DNA from: Aspidiotus rigidus
Lineage: Eukaryota > Arthropoda > Insecta > Hemiptera > Diaspididae
NCBI GenBank assembly: GCA_035079385.1
Contig: JAVHKY010000013.1
Location: forward strand, 9,298,001 to 9,362,000
Reading direction: 5' to 3'
DNA: 64,000 nucleotides
Shown: positions 10,826 to 24,600 of the stretch, piece after piece
Numbering within the stretch: the first letter of the stretch is position 1
How the letters are laid out: each line of letters begins with the position of its first letter
Notes under the pieces: generated by a model
What the model was told of the DNA's origin: nothing
Databases searched by the model: none
The model's input: only the letters and a program-made list of their open reading frames with translations
Made by a program: the position numbers and the translations under genes

Positions 10826-12215
10826 GGACCTGGAGCTATATATTAGGAGGAGACTTGGAAAACTCTCGGGTTCTTTCACGGAATTGAACGAGGGATGGCG
10901 AAGAACCTGTTTTATGGGCCACGTGGGGACTGAAAAATATAGATTGTGACGTCACAGACCCGGAATTTGAAGCTATATGTAATGGGTTATTCATTTTTAA
11001 TGGAATAATCGTATTGATTATTAAAAAAATATATATTATAAGAATAATGATGATATTACTACAGGCCTATCTTTAAAAATAAGTAAAGGCTTTAAATTAA
11101 TCTCATCGATATTATTATTATTTTAAATTTAAAGGATTTGATGATTTGTTAATATGTAAAATAATCAAGTGAATAATTGAAAATTCTAATAGCTGAAATA
11201 AAATGAATTGAAAAAAATCGATTAATTAAAATATTGTTAGTGAATCGATTACCACAAATTAAATATATTAATTTATTGTCAATTAATGGAATAACAGCAA
11301 TTTGTTGATATTGACATTTTATTGATTTCATTTGAATTATTATTTTTTAAATAATTTATTAATTTAAATAAAATAATTATAAATTGTAAATTTATATTAA
11401 TAAATTTTATTAATTATATTATAATTGTAAATCAATTAATGATTATCTATCTTTTAATATTTATTTCAATTTATATTCGTAAATTAATTATTAATGAAAT
11501 TATTAAATAAAAATAATTAAAATATAAAAATACAAAAAAAAAATAATTGTTTTCATATAATTTTTGTTATTAAGTCATAACGGAATCGAATAATAAATAT
11601 CCGAATTCATAAAAATGATAATAAAAATTATTAAATTAAAAATTTCAATAAAATTATTTAAAAGAAATATTAAAATTGTTAAATCAATAAAATAAAATAA
11701 AATCTAAATATTCAATTATAAATAAGATTATAAATTTAAATGATCCTAATTCTAAATTGAATCTAGAAATACGTTCAGACTCACTTTCATAGAAATCAAA
11801 TGGATTGGAGGGGAACTTGAAAAAAACTGTATGATGTCATCAGATTGTGACGTCACAGACCCCCGCCCCCCGAAGCTATACATGATAGGAGTGAGACTTA
11901 AGAAAAAACTGATCTATGACGTCATCAGATTGGAACGTAAGAAGGCTAACCACAAGGTTATCAAACTGTGACGTCACAGATCCCGCCCCCCCAGCTATTT
12001 ATAACAGGAGGGAAACTCGGAAAAAACTGATCTAAGACGTCATCAGATTGTCATGTCACAAAGCTGATCTGTGACGTCATCAAACTGTGACGTCACAGGT
12101 CTCATTTCGAGCTATGTATGATAGGAGGGGGACTTGGAAAATTGTTGAGCTCCGAGCTTGCGGACGTTTTTTCCAAAAAAACGACCGATAAAACAGGTTC
12201 CCAGTTGATATTTTA
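10826..12215 (+). repeat. S2 satellite block split by mitochondrial-like DNA
   Basis: S2 units at 10826-10991 and 11807-12215, with TGACGTCA pairs and an end module with ATAAAACAGGTTCCCAGTTG at 12188-12207. The left part stops within GAAGCTATATGTAATGG and the right part restarts with GGAGGGGAACTTGAAAAAAA. The intervening DNA therefore interrupts the TATATA motif of one monomer. Confidence 0.8.
10992..11806 (-). pseudogene. Nuclear mitochondrial insertion with cytochrome b remains
   Basis: About 815 bp of extremely AT-rich DNA, unlike its flanks. The minus-strand frame at 11149-11331 reads QYQQIAVIPLIDNKLIYLI then NRFTNNILINRFFSIHFI. This aligns with the conserved cytochrome b stretch with WGATVIxNL and NRFFSLHF, the segment between transmembrane helices C and D. 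The adjoining part at 11540-11790 (minus) has an ND3-like look but is not diagnostic. Stops and frame changes show it is non-functional. Interpreted as a NUMT. A fragment from a bacterial cytochrome b is less likely given the base composition. Confidence 0.65.
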
Positions 12216-15200
12216 AAAACTCATATTATACAAAATTTCACGCTTGTACCACCATTTGCCCTTAATCACCATAATTTTGGTTATACCGCTTGCACTATCC
12301 GGACATAACTCGTGTTAAGCTCTTATACTCAAAGAAGAAATTCAGCTTCAGATTCAATATGATTTTATAGCCAAGCTCAAAGGTTCCGAACATCACCTTC
12401 CTCTGGATCCACCTCTTCAGAGGTGGATCCAAAATTTTTCAGGTGCCCCCAAGTTAGCGGCGATTTAGAACTACTGCTACCAAGCAATTTCGGTCCAGAA
12501 GAACGAGAAAGAGAAGGGGAAAGAAGTCGAGAAGGTGAAGCAAGGCTGCAGCCAAGTGTCAAAGTAGTTTTGACGTTAAAGTTGCAACTAAGAATGTAGC
12601 TGCGAACCACCAAAGACGTCAAAATTTCCATGAGGGCCATACCTTCGACAGGGAAAAACATGAATACGTCATCAATGCAAATTAAGTACGATACCACGAA
12701 TTACTCTGATTCATAATCGATCCATTCGCAACGCAGAATGTTTCTTATAGTCTACCGATGCGATGCGCTGTCGGTGACGTCAAAATTTGTACTCATAGAC
12801 AGGCTGAATGAGAATCGTCACAGCTGGGAGGAATATCGCGATCATCGAGGGAATGGAATTTGGTGGATTATTGCGTAAGTACGAAAGAATTGTATGGCGC
12901 CTGCAGCCGATGCCAAGTAGACATTATCGCGATTTCGCATTCCCCAAGTGAGAATAAAAATCAGAAAAACAAGAACGACAAGAAGAACGCGACGAGTATA
13001 CGTTTCTGCGATGATGACGATAATAATAACAATAATACAATACAAGAGGAATATTTCGTAATGTAATAGATTTTCGGAGAGGATAGAAAATTTTGCGATA
13101 TATTAAAAATCAAATTTGAAGAAATGAAGAAAGAGAAAAAAAAAAAGTTTCGGTTATATTTATCTTTCAATACCAATAGGAAAATTCTTTCTCCTCGAGA
13201 TCTCCACTCTTCAGCTAACGCTTTTGTGTTCCGGCTTTTTTCTTACGCGTACCATCCGACTATAGAAAAGTCCATTAAAAATGATTTACGCCCGACTTTA
13301 TGTAACTGCTTCCATTTATGGGACCATGAGACACTATAACTACAATTTTTATTTCAATCTAAGATATTTTTAATAATTCAACGAGCTGTCGCTCGCGGAA
13401 ATTACTATTCATTAAATTTAAGCTAACGAAGAATGCTCTTTCGGCTGCACTTTACAATTGCCTTTTAACTCGAAATATTTTTATTATAAGTAAAATGAAG
13501 TACGCGCGTATTAGATCACCGGAAAAATACTTACTGTCTATTACGAAACAACTTCGCTAAAGCTTTTTTGAACTAACCCTTCTGGTCAGCATCGAGCTTT
13601 ACAGCAATATCGCTTATGAACGAAAAAGTTTGTCGTTCATGACGTACAAGGAGGATAAAATGCTCGAAACGAGGTCTCTCCGGCGATTTTACACAACGAT
13701 GATCTTTCGAAACACAAAAAAATGAAGTTCTCATGTTTCCAGACGCTAGCTGCAACAAGTAAAGTGAATCGATGCATTTATTGTGAGAATTGATCGCACT
13801 TTAGGTTACATAAATCGAGGTCAAAGTAATTAATTCTTCGTAAAGTTCATCGTAGAAACTATAATTAGGTTTAACGATTTTTAAGATTATAGAAAAGAGC
13901 AACTGGATACACACAGTAATGGAGAAATTATCTTACGAACATGGATATGTGAATAAGGTACATGAAGATATTGGTGAAATAAGAAAAATAACTTAAATAC
14001 CTTTGTATATTAATAGTATTAACTTGGTAAGGTTATAAAATTGTTTCAAATTTTATTTTATTGATTAGTTTTATTCGTTATTAACGTAACTATATTTATT
14101 TATTAGGTACTTCAATTCATCTCATCATTCATCATCATGATTATTATTACCCATTATTTCTAGAAGAGGTCCACCTTAATTCGTGATAAATCTTTTTTGC
14201 AGCACTATATCGGTGCCTAGGTCGAAATTGTTGTGATTCAGACAAATCAAATATTCGACACTTCACAGGCGGTATACCTACTTCTACATACTCTCTCCAA
14301 TATTTTTGAAATTTTGTAACTACAACATTTTTTTTCGAAGGGGTATCTCTCATTCTTTTATACTATCCTTGCTCAATATAATCTACTAGAAAACTAGGTA
14401 CTATTGAAAATCACAATTTGGGATCCAAGAATCGAACTTTTTTTTATTATTCTTCAATAATAATAATGAGTTATACGTATTTAATATCGTGAACATATAG
14501 CCTATTTCGTAACAAGGAATTCAATGCAATATCATCTCAAGAACCATTTAAATTTTGCATTAAAATAATTCCATTAGAAACGTTAAAACCAGACGGCTAG
14601 ACCTAGGCTATACTTTATAATAATTCAGCTTATAATATTTTAAAATGAATGTGCTTACAGTCGGGATTCTATTCATTACGTTTGACGTAGGAATTTGCAT
14701 TTTTTCGCCATTGAAAACTTTATACAATCATATTTCCCATTAAGCTCCATAATAGTAACGTTATAATTTTTTATATACTCGTAGATTGGCGTTACACATT
14801 ATTGTATGTGGGCTATGATTATAATGACAAGTTTTGAAAGGCTCATGAAAGAACTATAGATAATATTACAATGCAATATGGATGTAGAATTTGGCCTAAG
14901 AGTACACATATAGTAATATCTTATATTTACGAATATCGTTCTGTCAACAAAATCTGTTGATATACGAATACGAAGATATAGGGTACAGTCGTCGTTTTTA
15001 TCCGGACGAGAAACAAGATACATACCAAACAACTACACTTAAATCAAATATAGGTGCCCGTTAGTTATAAGTTATATATTTCAAATTTCGACACATTGAA
15101 GAAAACTTAATAAGCCCATATCCAATATTTTCAATGAATGTATAGTAAATTAACAATTTAAAAACTTTCCCTAGGATTATCCAAATACGAATAAGCTTTA

Positions 15201-16595
15201 TCTTATTTTTTTCATCAATCAAGTTCGTTGCTAAGATTCCTTTTTATTGTACACATCTTCCTCGAAACAACAATAATTTCGAACATGAAAATCATTAACG
15301 CTTTGATGTAACTTATTTCGATATAGACCGAAAACTAGGCTTGGGTTCCCTTTAGATGGATTAGGAAATGAAATAATAAATTCCCTAACAATATTTGAAA
15401 TATATAAACAACAACATTGATGAAATTTTCACTGAGAAATATCTTACAAAACAATGAAAATAATTCCATTCATAATTGTTATGTTCAGGTAGGTACTTTC
15501 CTATCTAAAAACAATTCAACACATTTATTGACCATATTTAGAATAAGAAACGTCACTAGAGACATAATTTTTTGTTTAATCAGTTTTAACACGATCTTAC
15601 TTTTGATCAAATCATGATTCGAAATACTTACAACTGTTCCTAGATAAATCTATCAGTAAACTGACAGCTAGAGCTGGAACCAAAATACTTAAAATAATAA
15701 ATGAGTTTACATAATTTTTCAAAGTACCTACCGCATCTTGTAATTTCTTGCCTACACGGTATCGGCGAGGTGAAAAGATGGAATGATCCATAAGAGAAAG
15801 AATGATATAAGTTATTATCTTCCTAAGAGCCTGAATACTGTTGCATTTTGTGCATAAAAATATAATAAGTAGTATGCATAATTATGTACCCATTTTGATA
15901 GCAATGAACGAAGATTCTGAGAGAGAAACTTTTGTTTAATTATAAAGAGAATAATAAAAATATTCGTATCTAGAAATAAACAGTTTTTCTTTCAAGTAAG
16001 TACCAATTTATCGCAACTGATAAGTTGAAAGGTAAAAAAAAAAATAAATATGAATTTCAACGTAGAAAAAAGAGACGATGAAAGTAACAGTTACTTACAA
16101 ACTTTTCAAAATACGGTACGTATCAACATTAATGAAAAACACCATAATAATAACAAATTTAAATTTAATATTTAAATTAAAGACTAATAAGTTTATATAT
16201 ATAAATCATTAAAAATCGATAAATATCTTTATTAAGTAAATTTAATGATTCCAAAAAAAATTATCGAGCTTAATGAATTACATCAAAAAATATATCTTTA
16301 CAAATAAATATTCTAAAATTTAATATATTATACCTCTAAAAATTAAAATACTTCGAATCGCCTATTGTTGCAAACGAACCCTAAAAATATTAAAAATAAG
16401 TATCAAAAATGATACCGGTAACTTGAAAAGGAAATAAAAAACTCAAAAATAGTTATTAAAAAAATAATATCAATAAACTCAGCATTGCGACACCTAGGTC
16501 TAAACTTGAATGCTGGTTGAACACAAATGCTTCTTATTTAAAAAAGCATAGGAAAATAGACTCTTGACAAAAAATAAGAAAAAAAAATTAAACTG
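12216..16595. other. No gene recognised
   Basis: AT-rich sequence with only short ORFs lacking known domains and no splice-supported exon set. The minus ORF at 12377-12697 contains IDDVFMFF, which resembles a PLE active-site motif, but nothing around it fits. Contains runs of A or T and simple TAAT-rich stretches. Confidence 0.55.
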
Positions 16596-16599
16596 TGTA

Positions 16600-17412
16600 A
16601 GCAAAATCTAGAATTTAACACAGAAATGAAATGTCTTGGGATAATACTCGACCCTAATCTCAATTATAGTAAACATATCGAGTACATAGTGACAAAAAAC
16701 AAGAAATATTATAATAAAATTCGATCTCTCCAAAAGAACAAATTTAGCTTTAATACCGAAAAAAATGAGACACTATAATCCACTATTTAGATTAATAACA
16801 GAATATAGATCCCTAGCGTACTTCTCCAAATTAAGAAAAACAGATGTGAAAAAACTAAAATCCCTACAAAGATTACTACTAATAGGTGTAATCTTGGCCT
16901 ACAAAACCATTTCCCCAAATATAATAGCGGGCATCTTATCAATAAAATCAAGACAGCAAAAATTAGAAATAAATCTGGAAATATTATTAAAAAACAGCTG
17001 AATGAGGAAATTGCGCTAGCCAACGTAGAAATGATGAAAGCCTGGGTAGAACAAGCAAATAAGGATAATATGGGAGACGATGAACAAAGTTAATACCTGA
17101 CATAGTTAGGCCAGATTAAAACAGAAAAAACTCAAATCCAATTTTTACTTAACACACGATCTTTCTGGACACGGCAAATTTGCATCATAATTGAAAAGAT
17201 CCAAAATCACAAAAAATGAAATCTGCGGGGCATTCGGGGAATCGGAAGACACCCCCGACCATACCTTTGCAGAATGCAAAGAACTCAGAAAAATACGAAA
17301 AAAGTATAATATTACTGAAAAAGATTGGGAAAACTGTTTACTCGAAAAAGAAAGCTACAGAAAACTTGGAGTCAAAGAAATTTTGAGGGGGAAAAAAACA
17401 ATGAAATAGTTG
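16600..17412 (+). pseudogene. 3' part of a LINE ORF2, degraded
   Basis: Reading frames in order show EMKCLGIILDPNLNYSKHIE (RT thumb), LKSLQRLLLIGVILAYKTIS at 16850-16910, and an LxxQLNEEIALANVEMMKAW segment. The distal HGKF and ICGAFGESEDTPDHTFAECK segment follows at 17191-17409, a CG-xE-TxxHxxxEC motif typical of LINE C-termini. At least three frameshifts or stops separate the pieces. It is probably a different LINE lineage from the 9-10.8 kb copy, because the sequence is far more AT-rich. The catalytic RT core is not present. Confidence 0.75.
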
Positions 17413-19740
17413 AAATAAAATGGGGGGGGGACGGATACCCCTTGGGATTAAGTTGAGCATAACTGTCTACATTCAGATATTATTTAAAAAAAAAAATATT
17501 AGATAAATAAATTTTGTAAAAATTCCAACCTCAAGTACGAACTCGAAATCAGGATGCTTTGGGGGCGAGAAACTGAATTGTAGCACTCTGCATAATGTAC
17601 GAGTATAATAAATAATAAAAAGAATTTAAAAAAACTTGAAAACTTGAGGAAAAATATACGTACGATAGAACAGAAAAAACGAAAAACTGTAAGTTATAAT
17701 GTGATTAATTTTAGACAACTAAACAAATATTTGTAACAAATTTAATTAATTAGTTACAGTTTTATCTATTTTTTTTTCTTGAAAACTTTCATGAATCGCA
17801 TATAAGCCTACATACAAGTACCCATTATAAGAAGATTCAAATTATAAAACAATGAGTTTTCATCGGAGTTTGGTCATTTATCTCGTAATTAAAACTACTC
17901 TGAAACTCATCCAAGAATATAAACTTTTTGATTTTTGTGTTGGACCTCACGGAATTATTTTTGAAATATTCATTTTCTCACAACAAGAGGGAAGAAAATT
18001 TATCTTGCAACATTAATTACCTATATTATAGTCCTAATCAAGTTTTCAGTTCTCACTTTCCAGTTATGACAATTTGTTCATTCATCCACAAAGCTTTCTA
18101 CAAGTCATCTTTAAAAACTTAAATATACGTACCTGTTCGGGTACCGTCCATGTCTTCAAAACAAAATTGATAGAAAATCATCATTCAACAATATTGCCCG
18201 AATCAATCCGAATGAATACTATAGGCCTATTCTCAAAATTCTCACACTACAGTAAAAAAAACAAAACACACCACTGCATTAATTCAAACTATTTTGTGGA
18301 AATTTTTCAAGCTATAAAGGTATTAATATTTTAAACGATAAAAAAAACTTTAAATGTAAGAATTAAAACTCCAATAAGGTGATTGTTCGAAATTCTCTAT
18401 CTATGCTATCGGTACTTACCCATACACTTACTCGAACTTACCTGTAGGCTGTTTTCTTCGGAATTTTAAGGTTATGTAGTCTCTAACGAATAGAGATTTG
18501 GTTTTGTTTTATTTTCATCTTCTAGTCTAAGATACTAGATTCCCATAAATAGGTCATGTAACATTTTTTCTTATCGCAATGCACTCCTTTGGGCTACTGG
18601 GGATACGAAGTATCCCGACGACAAGAAAAAGAGAGAGAAACCTTTTGTACATGATGCACTCCTGTGGGCTACTGGGACCGCGGTCCGACGCGTACTGAAA
18701 AACTATGTTGGGTTACCTCTCCGGCTACCTGTTTTGGAAAAAAAGTTAAATTGGTTTCGGATGCTCCGAAAAGGGTCAGGGGCTAACAATTCAGCCTATT
18801 GGCTGCCCCTCCATTCTTTCTCATTAATCATACTCATAGTAGTTTCACTGATGACGAGAGGAGTTCTAAATATTGGAAGATTTTCTTCCAGTGAGGATAG
18901 TATGAAATCCGATAACCATCTCTTGATTAGGTCTAGAATTTCTTTTGATTTTTATTATACAACTTGAAAAGTGAGATACGAGAATATTTGATAAAAAATT
19001 ATGCGGATGCATAGGGCCTCTCGACTAGCCGAGGCAAGAGCCCCCAAAACCAAGAAGTTTCTTACACTCAACTTTATCTTTGATCATTATTGTCTCATAT
19101 ATATATTTATAAGCTAGACACTCGAGAGAGAAAAAAGAAAAAAAAATAGAGTGAAATTACAGGTGTTCTCTGAATGTTCTTCTTTAGTTGAGGCGAGGAA
19201 CCTCAGGGCAACAAATTATTTCTTTTGGAAATTGTATACTATATTCTTACATTATAATGACTACCGGTAGTTTCTCTTCTTCTTGGAGATGAGAAGTTTT
19301 CTTTGGGTGAATGAGCAGATTTTGATGAGGAGTATAGTTGATATCTACGAGTAATTGCATCTACTTCGTCAAATTTCTTGATATTTGAGACAAATTTTTT
19401 TTTCGGATACTCTTCATACAACACGATAAAAATGTCATTACCAAACCATTGGAATCAAAGATGACACGATTTTATTGGTATTAATAAGTAATTATGATCA
19501 ATAATAATTCGCGAGTACAAAGTTCACATCAAGGACGACAATTATCAAAAAGCGAAGAAAAGGAATCCTTAATTTTACGTCATAAAAATAAACAAATTAA
19601 AATAATATCAAATTTAACTGTAACACAAGAAGATGGAGAAAAAAAAGGGGGTAAAATAGTTTAAAAAAGTAACGTAAGATACAATATAAGTATTACGAGA
19701 TCGCTCCTCAGTTTCAAAATTGAAAACATCACTTCATTAA
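17413..19740. other. No gene seen; short direct repeat
   Basis: Intergenic, AT-rich. At about 18579 and 18656 a motif GCACTCC-T/G-T-GGGCTACTGGG is repeated directly, 77 bp apart. Each copy is followed by a short self-complementary stretch (GGGGATACGAAGTATCCC and GGACCGCGGTCC). ORFs here have no recognisable domain. Confidence 0.55.
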
Positions 19741-19785
19741 GAAAATATGAACACAAGACAGCCTGCGATTGACTACGAAATGAAG

Positions 19786-20712
19786 TCAGTTTTTCAATGC
19801 TACATTCAGTTTGTCGTGTTTAGAACGACGGTGTCTGGTCAAGTTAGACTGATAACGAAAAGTTTTACCACAAAAACAGAGAAAAGCTTTTGCCTGACCA
19901 TGCGAAGTTTCATGTTGAACCAGGTAGCATTTCCGGGAAAATTTCTTCCCACAGACGGTACAGGTGTGTAGGTGTGTCTTCAAATGATTATGACGAATAT
20001 GTCTGATCAAATCCGTCTTCCAATTATAAACTTTGTCACAATGACTGCATTCAAAAGTGGGTCTCGACTCGAAGTGCGTCAGTTCATGTCGTTTTAATGA
20101 AAAATGAAAGCGAAATGATAGATCGCAGAGTTTGCAAGCGTAAGGTTTTTCATTTGCATGTTGAGATTCATGACGACGCATGAGAAACACTGATTTGAAC
20201 CCCTTTTTGCAGTATTCGCACGAGTAACTGGCGACAGTTCGATGTTGCATCGCATGAGACTTTAATTTGGACAACCAGTGAAATTTTTCGCCGCATTTTT
20301 TACAAACGAACTTCGGTTCAAGCTCATGAGTTCGAAGGTGGATTCTCATTGTTTTTTTGGTGACGTAACGATTTCCACAATGCTCACAAACGTAATTTCC
20401 TCTGATTTTATGGATCTTTCGTCGGTGACTCACGAACTCTGAAAAGTCGTCGCACATAAAATTCTCACAATGTGGGCATAAGAACAAACGAAACGGAATT
20501 TTATGTCGTCGAACCTCGACCCAACACTCGGACGTTGGTCTATCCGCGGTCAAGTGTTCCTGTAGATGACTTCTAAATTTTTTAAGCGTAACAAACGGTA
20601 CATGGCATTCTGCGCACGTAACTTTTTTTATATGACAAGATGTGCAAAATTTGAATGGCATGAAGTGGTAACAAGTATCACAGCGTGTTTTGGAATTCAT
20701 TTCCAGGGCCAT
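19786..20712 (-). CDS. C2H2 zinc-finger protein, nine fingers
   Basis: 308 residues, a single uninterrupted frame from the ATG at 20712. The N-terminus holds a CxxC-rich segment (CDTCYHFMPFKFCTSCHIKK) and then a first finger CAEC...HLQEH. Eight more C2H2 fingers follow: LCPHC, VCEHC, VCKKC, SCEYC, ACKLC, ECSHC, TCTVC and a shortened last one starting LCFC (one residue between its cysteines). Linkers are mostly of 5-7 residues but not the strict TGEKP type. There is no ZAD or BTB domain, so the protein is close to a bare finger array, and upstream exons cannot be excluded. Likely a sequence-specific nuclear DNA-binding protein; the target is unknown. Head-to-head with MECR, 974 bp apart. All fingers keep their zinc ligands, so the gene looks functional. 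Confidence 0.85.
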   Translation of the reverse strand: MALEMNSKTRCDTCYHFMPFKFCTSCHIKKVTCAECHVPFVTLKKFRSHLQEHLTADRPTSECWVEVRRHKIPFRLFLCPHCENFMCDDFSEFVSHRRKIHKIRGNYVCEHCGNRYVTKKTMRIHLRTHELEPKFVCKKCGEKFHWLSKLKSHAMQHRTVASYSCEYCKKGFKSVFLMRRHESQHANEKPYACKLCDLSFRFHFSLKRHELTHFESRPTFECSHCDKVYNWKTDLIRHIRHNHLKTHLHTCTVCGKKFSRKCYLVQHETSHGQAKAFLCFCGKTFRYQSNLTRHRRSKHDKLNVALKN

Positions 20713-21686
20713 ATTCTTGACTGAGACGTTCAGGAGATGAAACGTATTTACTTAAATGTAAGAACTCCTCTTCGAAACATCCTTCGGAAATGGAACTGAC
20801 CCGTAAGAGGCATACGGGTATTTACACGGAATCGTAGATCGAATAGTGGAACCTTCGTACAATCAGGTCACTTTCATTTACAGCTGAAAAGAGGAAGAAA
20901 ACAGGATATATACATTGATTTTCCACTCATCAAAATTCACAGAGATCGGGTCAATAAACCCATGCATGGTATTCATTCATAAGACCTAGTAAAGAAGTTA
21001 ATAAGTATGTTTACTCACTCTTATACGAATTTTCTCTATTTCTCCACTAATGAAGATTTCATCACTGTTCTTTGATCGAATTTTAATATTTCTAATCCAA
21101 CATTCAGCAGTAAGTTGGTTTTCTTTGAACTTTGAACAGTTGAACTTCGGAAATCGGCTTGATAAGCAAATCTGGCTAAAATGGCTGAATAGCTTCAAGC
21201 TCCAGCGTCAGACATACATACCAGCCAATTAACAGTCATTGCTCAGGAAATTCAACTAATCAAAATGAAGGAACATTTTACCCATGTTTTTCATCATTTG
21301 ACGGTTGTTCAAAATGTGAATTTAGAGAACTGGGCTTTTTCTCAGATGAGCAAAAGATAGTATTCTCCTTATTGCGATTTTGGATACGCCTCCATTCCAC
21401 TTTGCATAATAACAAAAATTTTTTTTAATCGTTATCACTCTTATCAGTATAACTGCCGACAATGGAATGCAATTTTGCCAACAATAATATAGATTCGTAT
21501 TTTCGTAGGAGCTTGTTTATTCCTCTAATTAATGTAGTATGATTATTCATCTAGTGTTAATGAAATGAACTTAATTACATAAACCATGATAAACTTTCTT
21601 ACAGAATACCCTTAACCTCGAGATTCGAATTTCTCACCGGCTTCCATCATCGAATTGGGTGTCATCGTTCGAATTGCGGCGAAAGT
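20713..21686. promoter_or_regulatory. Divergent intergenic region between zinc-finger gene and MECR
   Basis: 974 bp between two genes on opposite strands, expected to hold both promoters and 5' UTRs. No clear TATA box or other core motif can be assigned. The short ORFs in it overlap on both strands and look random. Confidence 0.5.
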
Positions 21687-24600
21687 ATGGTTCTGTCTTC
21701 ATTTCTTTCCAATGTCAGGATAATGACTAAGAGAATTACCAAGACTTCATTCCAACGATTCAACAGTACTTGTCAGAAACTCGTTTTCAACGAATTCGGT
21801 GATCCTTTAAAAGTTCTGAAATTGGTAGAGGAACCGTTACCATCTGTCCTCCCTGACGAAGTGAGCAGTATTCGTATGAGTTCTTACACAATCGAAAAAC
21901 TCTGCCTAATCGCTACTGAATTTCTGATTTCTCTTTAGGTTCTCGTCAAATTTCTCGTAGCGTCCATGAATCCTGCCGATATCAACGTTGTTCAAGGTGT
22001 TTATCCGATAAAAGTAGAACTACCCGCCGTCGGCGGCCTCGAGGGTGTGGCCGAAGTCATCGAAACAGGAACCGCTGTTAAGGATCTCCAACCAGGTGAC
22101 CGCGTGTTACCAAATATCGAATTCCTCGGTATGTGGAGAACCCGCGGCGTTTTCAAATCGAATGTTTTCCATAAAGTAAGACCATCTATCGTGTATTTTA
22201 GCGTTCTCGAATCTATGTTTGTAACTGTATTTTCTTTGATTCTAGATTCCGAAAGATTTAAATGTAGTTGAAGCAGCTGCGCTTAAATCTAATCCGTGTA
22301 CAGCATATCGAATGTTGAAAGATTTTGTCAATTTAGAACCGGGCGACGTCGTTATTCAAAACGGTGGAAATAGCGCTTGCGGTCAAAATATTATCCAATT
22401 GTGTCGTATAAATAGATTTGTATCCGTGAACGTGGTTCGTGATCGATCAAACATCGATAGTTTGAAAACGTATTTGAAATCTATCGGTGCAAATTACGTT
22501 CTAACAGAAGAGGAACTTCGGTAAGACGTTTTCTTTTAGGTACCCACTTTTGAAGTAAGACTCAAAATTAGTGTTGATACGTTGCTAAAAATTATTGAAA
22601 TATGGAGATATTGAGGAGCTGAATAAACTTTGCATCAAGTTTGTGCATATGGTTCTCTTCTCTTTCCTAACTCGAAGTAGGCTACTGAAGCCTGAATAAT
22701 CAAAGTGCAACGAGAAAATACTAGAAGTTATACCTGGTCTTTGACCCATTATAACTACCAGTCTCTCTTTATCCAGAAATTAGTATCATTTATTATAAAA
22801 AACGAATAAGTGCGCACAATCGTTCAGAAAACGTTGGGAGTTATATTGGGTCGAAGACCCGGTATAACTACTAGTACTGTTCTAATTTTAAATAATTTCA
22901 CATTTTAGAATTTTAAGACTCGACGTCTGAAATTTAAACCCGTTAAGGTTTCAAGCACTTTTCATTCAACAATTCGTTTCACTTCAAGATTTAATTCTTT
23001 TCATTAGCGTCGAATATTAATCTCAAATTATGCACTCATTCGGATGCTTAGTATGTTATTAAGTTATTTATTTTTTTTTTACCATTTCTTTATGAGTGCC
23101 GAACATTCATGATTTTATCGGAAGAGATAAAAGATTGGAAAATTCACGCGTTGATTTCACCTTTTGCTCGGTTCATTTAACGCACGAATTGAAGAAAATT
23201 TTGATTTGTTTATTTTGTTTTCTAGAGCCTAATGTTTTCATTCACGATTAGGATCAAATTGTCCGACTAATAATTATTCCTTTCGATTCCTAGTAATTTT
23301 GTTTATTCATCTCGACGCTTTTGTTTCAAAGTATCTTCCTCGTACTTGGACAACTTGACAATTTTAGTTCCCGAGGTTAATCGACCATTTCTATATTATT
23401 CTTAGAGTTTTTTAACTCGATAATAGAGAATAGTTGATTGAGTTTTTTTTTTTTTTTTTTTTTTTTTTTGTAATTTGTTGATTAAATTTCTTCTTTTCAC
23501 GTCGTTTTTGTCACTGCTATTTTAGTTTCATTTTTGTCGCCACAAATTATCGCCTATGAACTAGAGAAATTCGAAGTACCTACCATAAGTAAAAATAGAT
23601 CCGCTTACCATTAAGATTATTTGCTCCAAACTTTCCAAACTTCTCACTGTCGGTTTGAAAAATTCAGTCTTCGTTCTAATTTCTTGTTTTGTCTTGAGCT
23701 CTCGAATGATGGATTAAATTTTATCAATTTGTGAATATTTTCCGCATGTTTAACCGTTAATCTCACTCTCCTAATTTCCAATATAAAGTTGATGGGAAGA
23801 TGTAATTTTTGGCAGATGAAGATCTTACAGAAATTGATTCTTGTCAAATTTCTTCATCTTCTTCTTCTATCGAAAGTAAACCCCTGAAAACTTCGTCAAT
23901 CATTTAAATTTCTTTGTATAGAACTTTTTAAAACCCTTTATCTATTAATTGTTTTTCCTTCTTTTTTTTTTTTTTTTTTCTTGTTGTTCTCAAATCAATT
24001 TATGAAGTTTTTTCTTCTTTCGTTATGTCTGACATTACAACTAACATAAACCTTCGTGAGAGAAGTATTGATTATAAAGTTAGAAACAAAAAATTGAACG
24101 TATGTCCAGAAAAAAAACTTGCTGACTCGATAAGACGCTTTGAAGCCTCCCAAGTTCTAAGGTCAAAACATGAGGACGGAGAACTCTTCTTATCGAGTTG
24201 TGGGAGAAGCCCACGGAAACTGTACTTATGGAGAATGAGACGAATTTGTCGTCATGTTCTCTAAATGAAGGAATAAGTCGAAAAAATATTCGATTGGAAA
24301 TATTCGTCAAAACAACGTGTAATAATTTTATGAGACATCAGCTTGTGAAACTCTTTTATCGCCATTTACATACAAAGTATTTCTACTCATCAGATTAATT
24401 CGATGCATTTTCTAATCTTCGCCGCTCGACGCTCTGTTTGTTCTAATTTCTTATCACAACACACGCGTTTTTCAAGCGTTGCGAAGAGAAATCCAAGGAG
24501 ACACCTCGGATTATCATCGTGTAGATTATCAAGTCTCTTACATCGGTTAGCTTTTCTTAGTAATACGATTTTACGGAAAAATACTTGGAAAAATATGTAT

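Noticed and set aside
12377..12697. PLE reverse transcriptase suggested by IDDVFMFF on the minus strand
   Set aside because: Only the short IDD motif fits; the flanking residues do not match PLE or LINE sequences.
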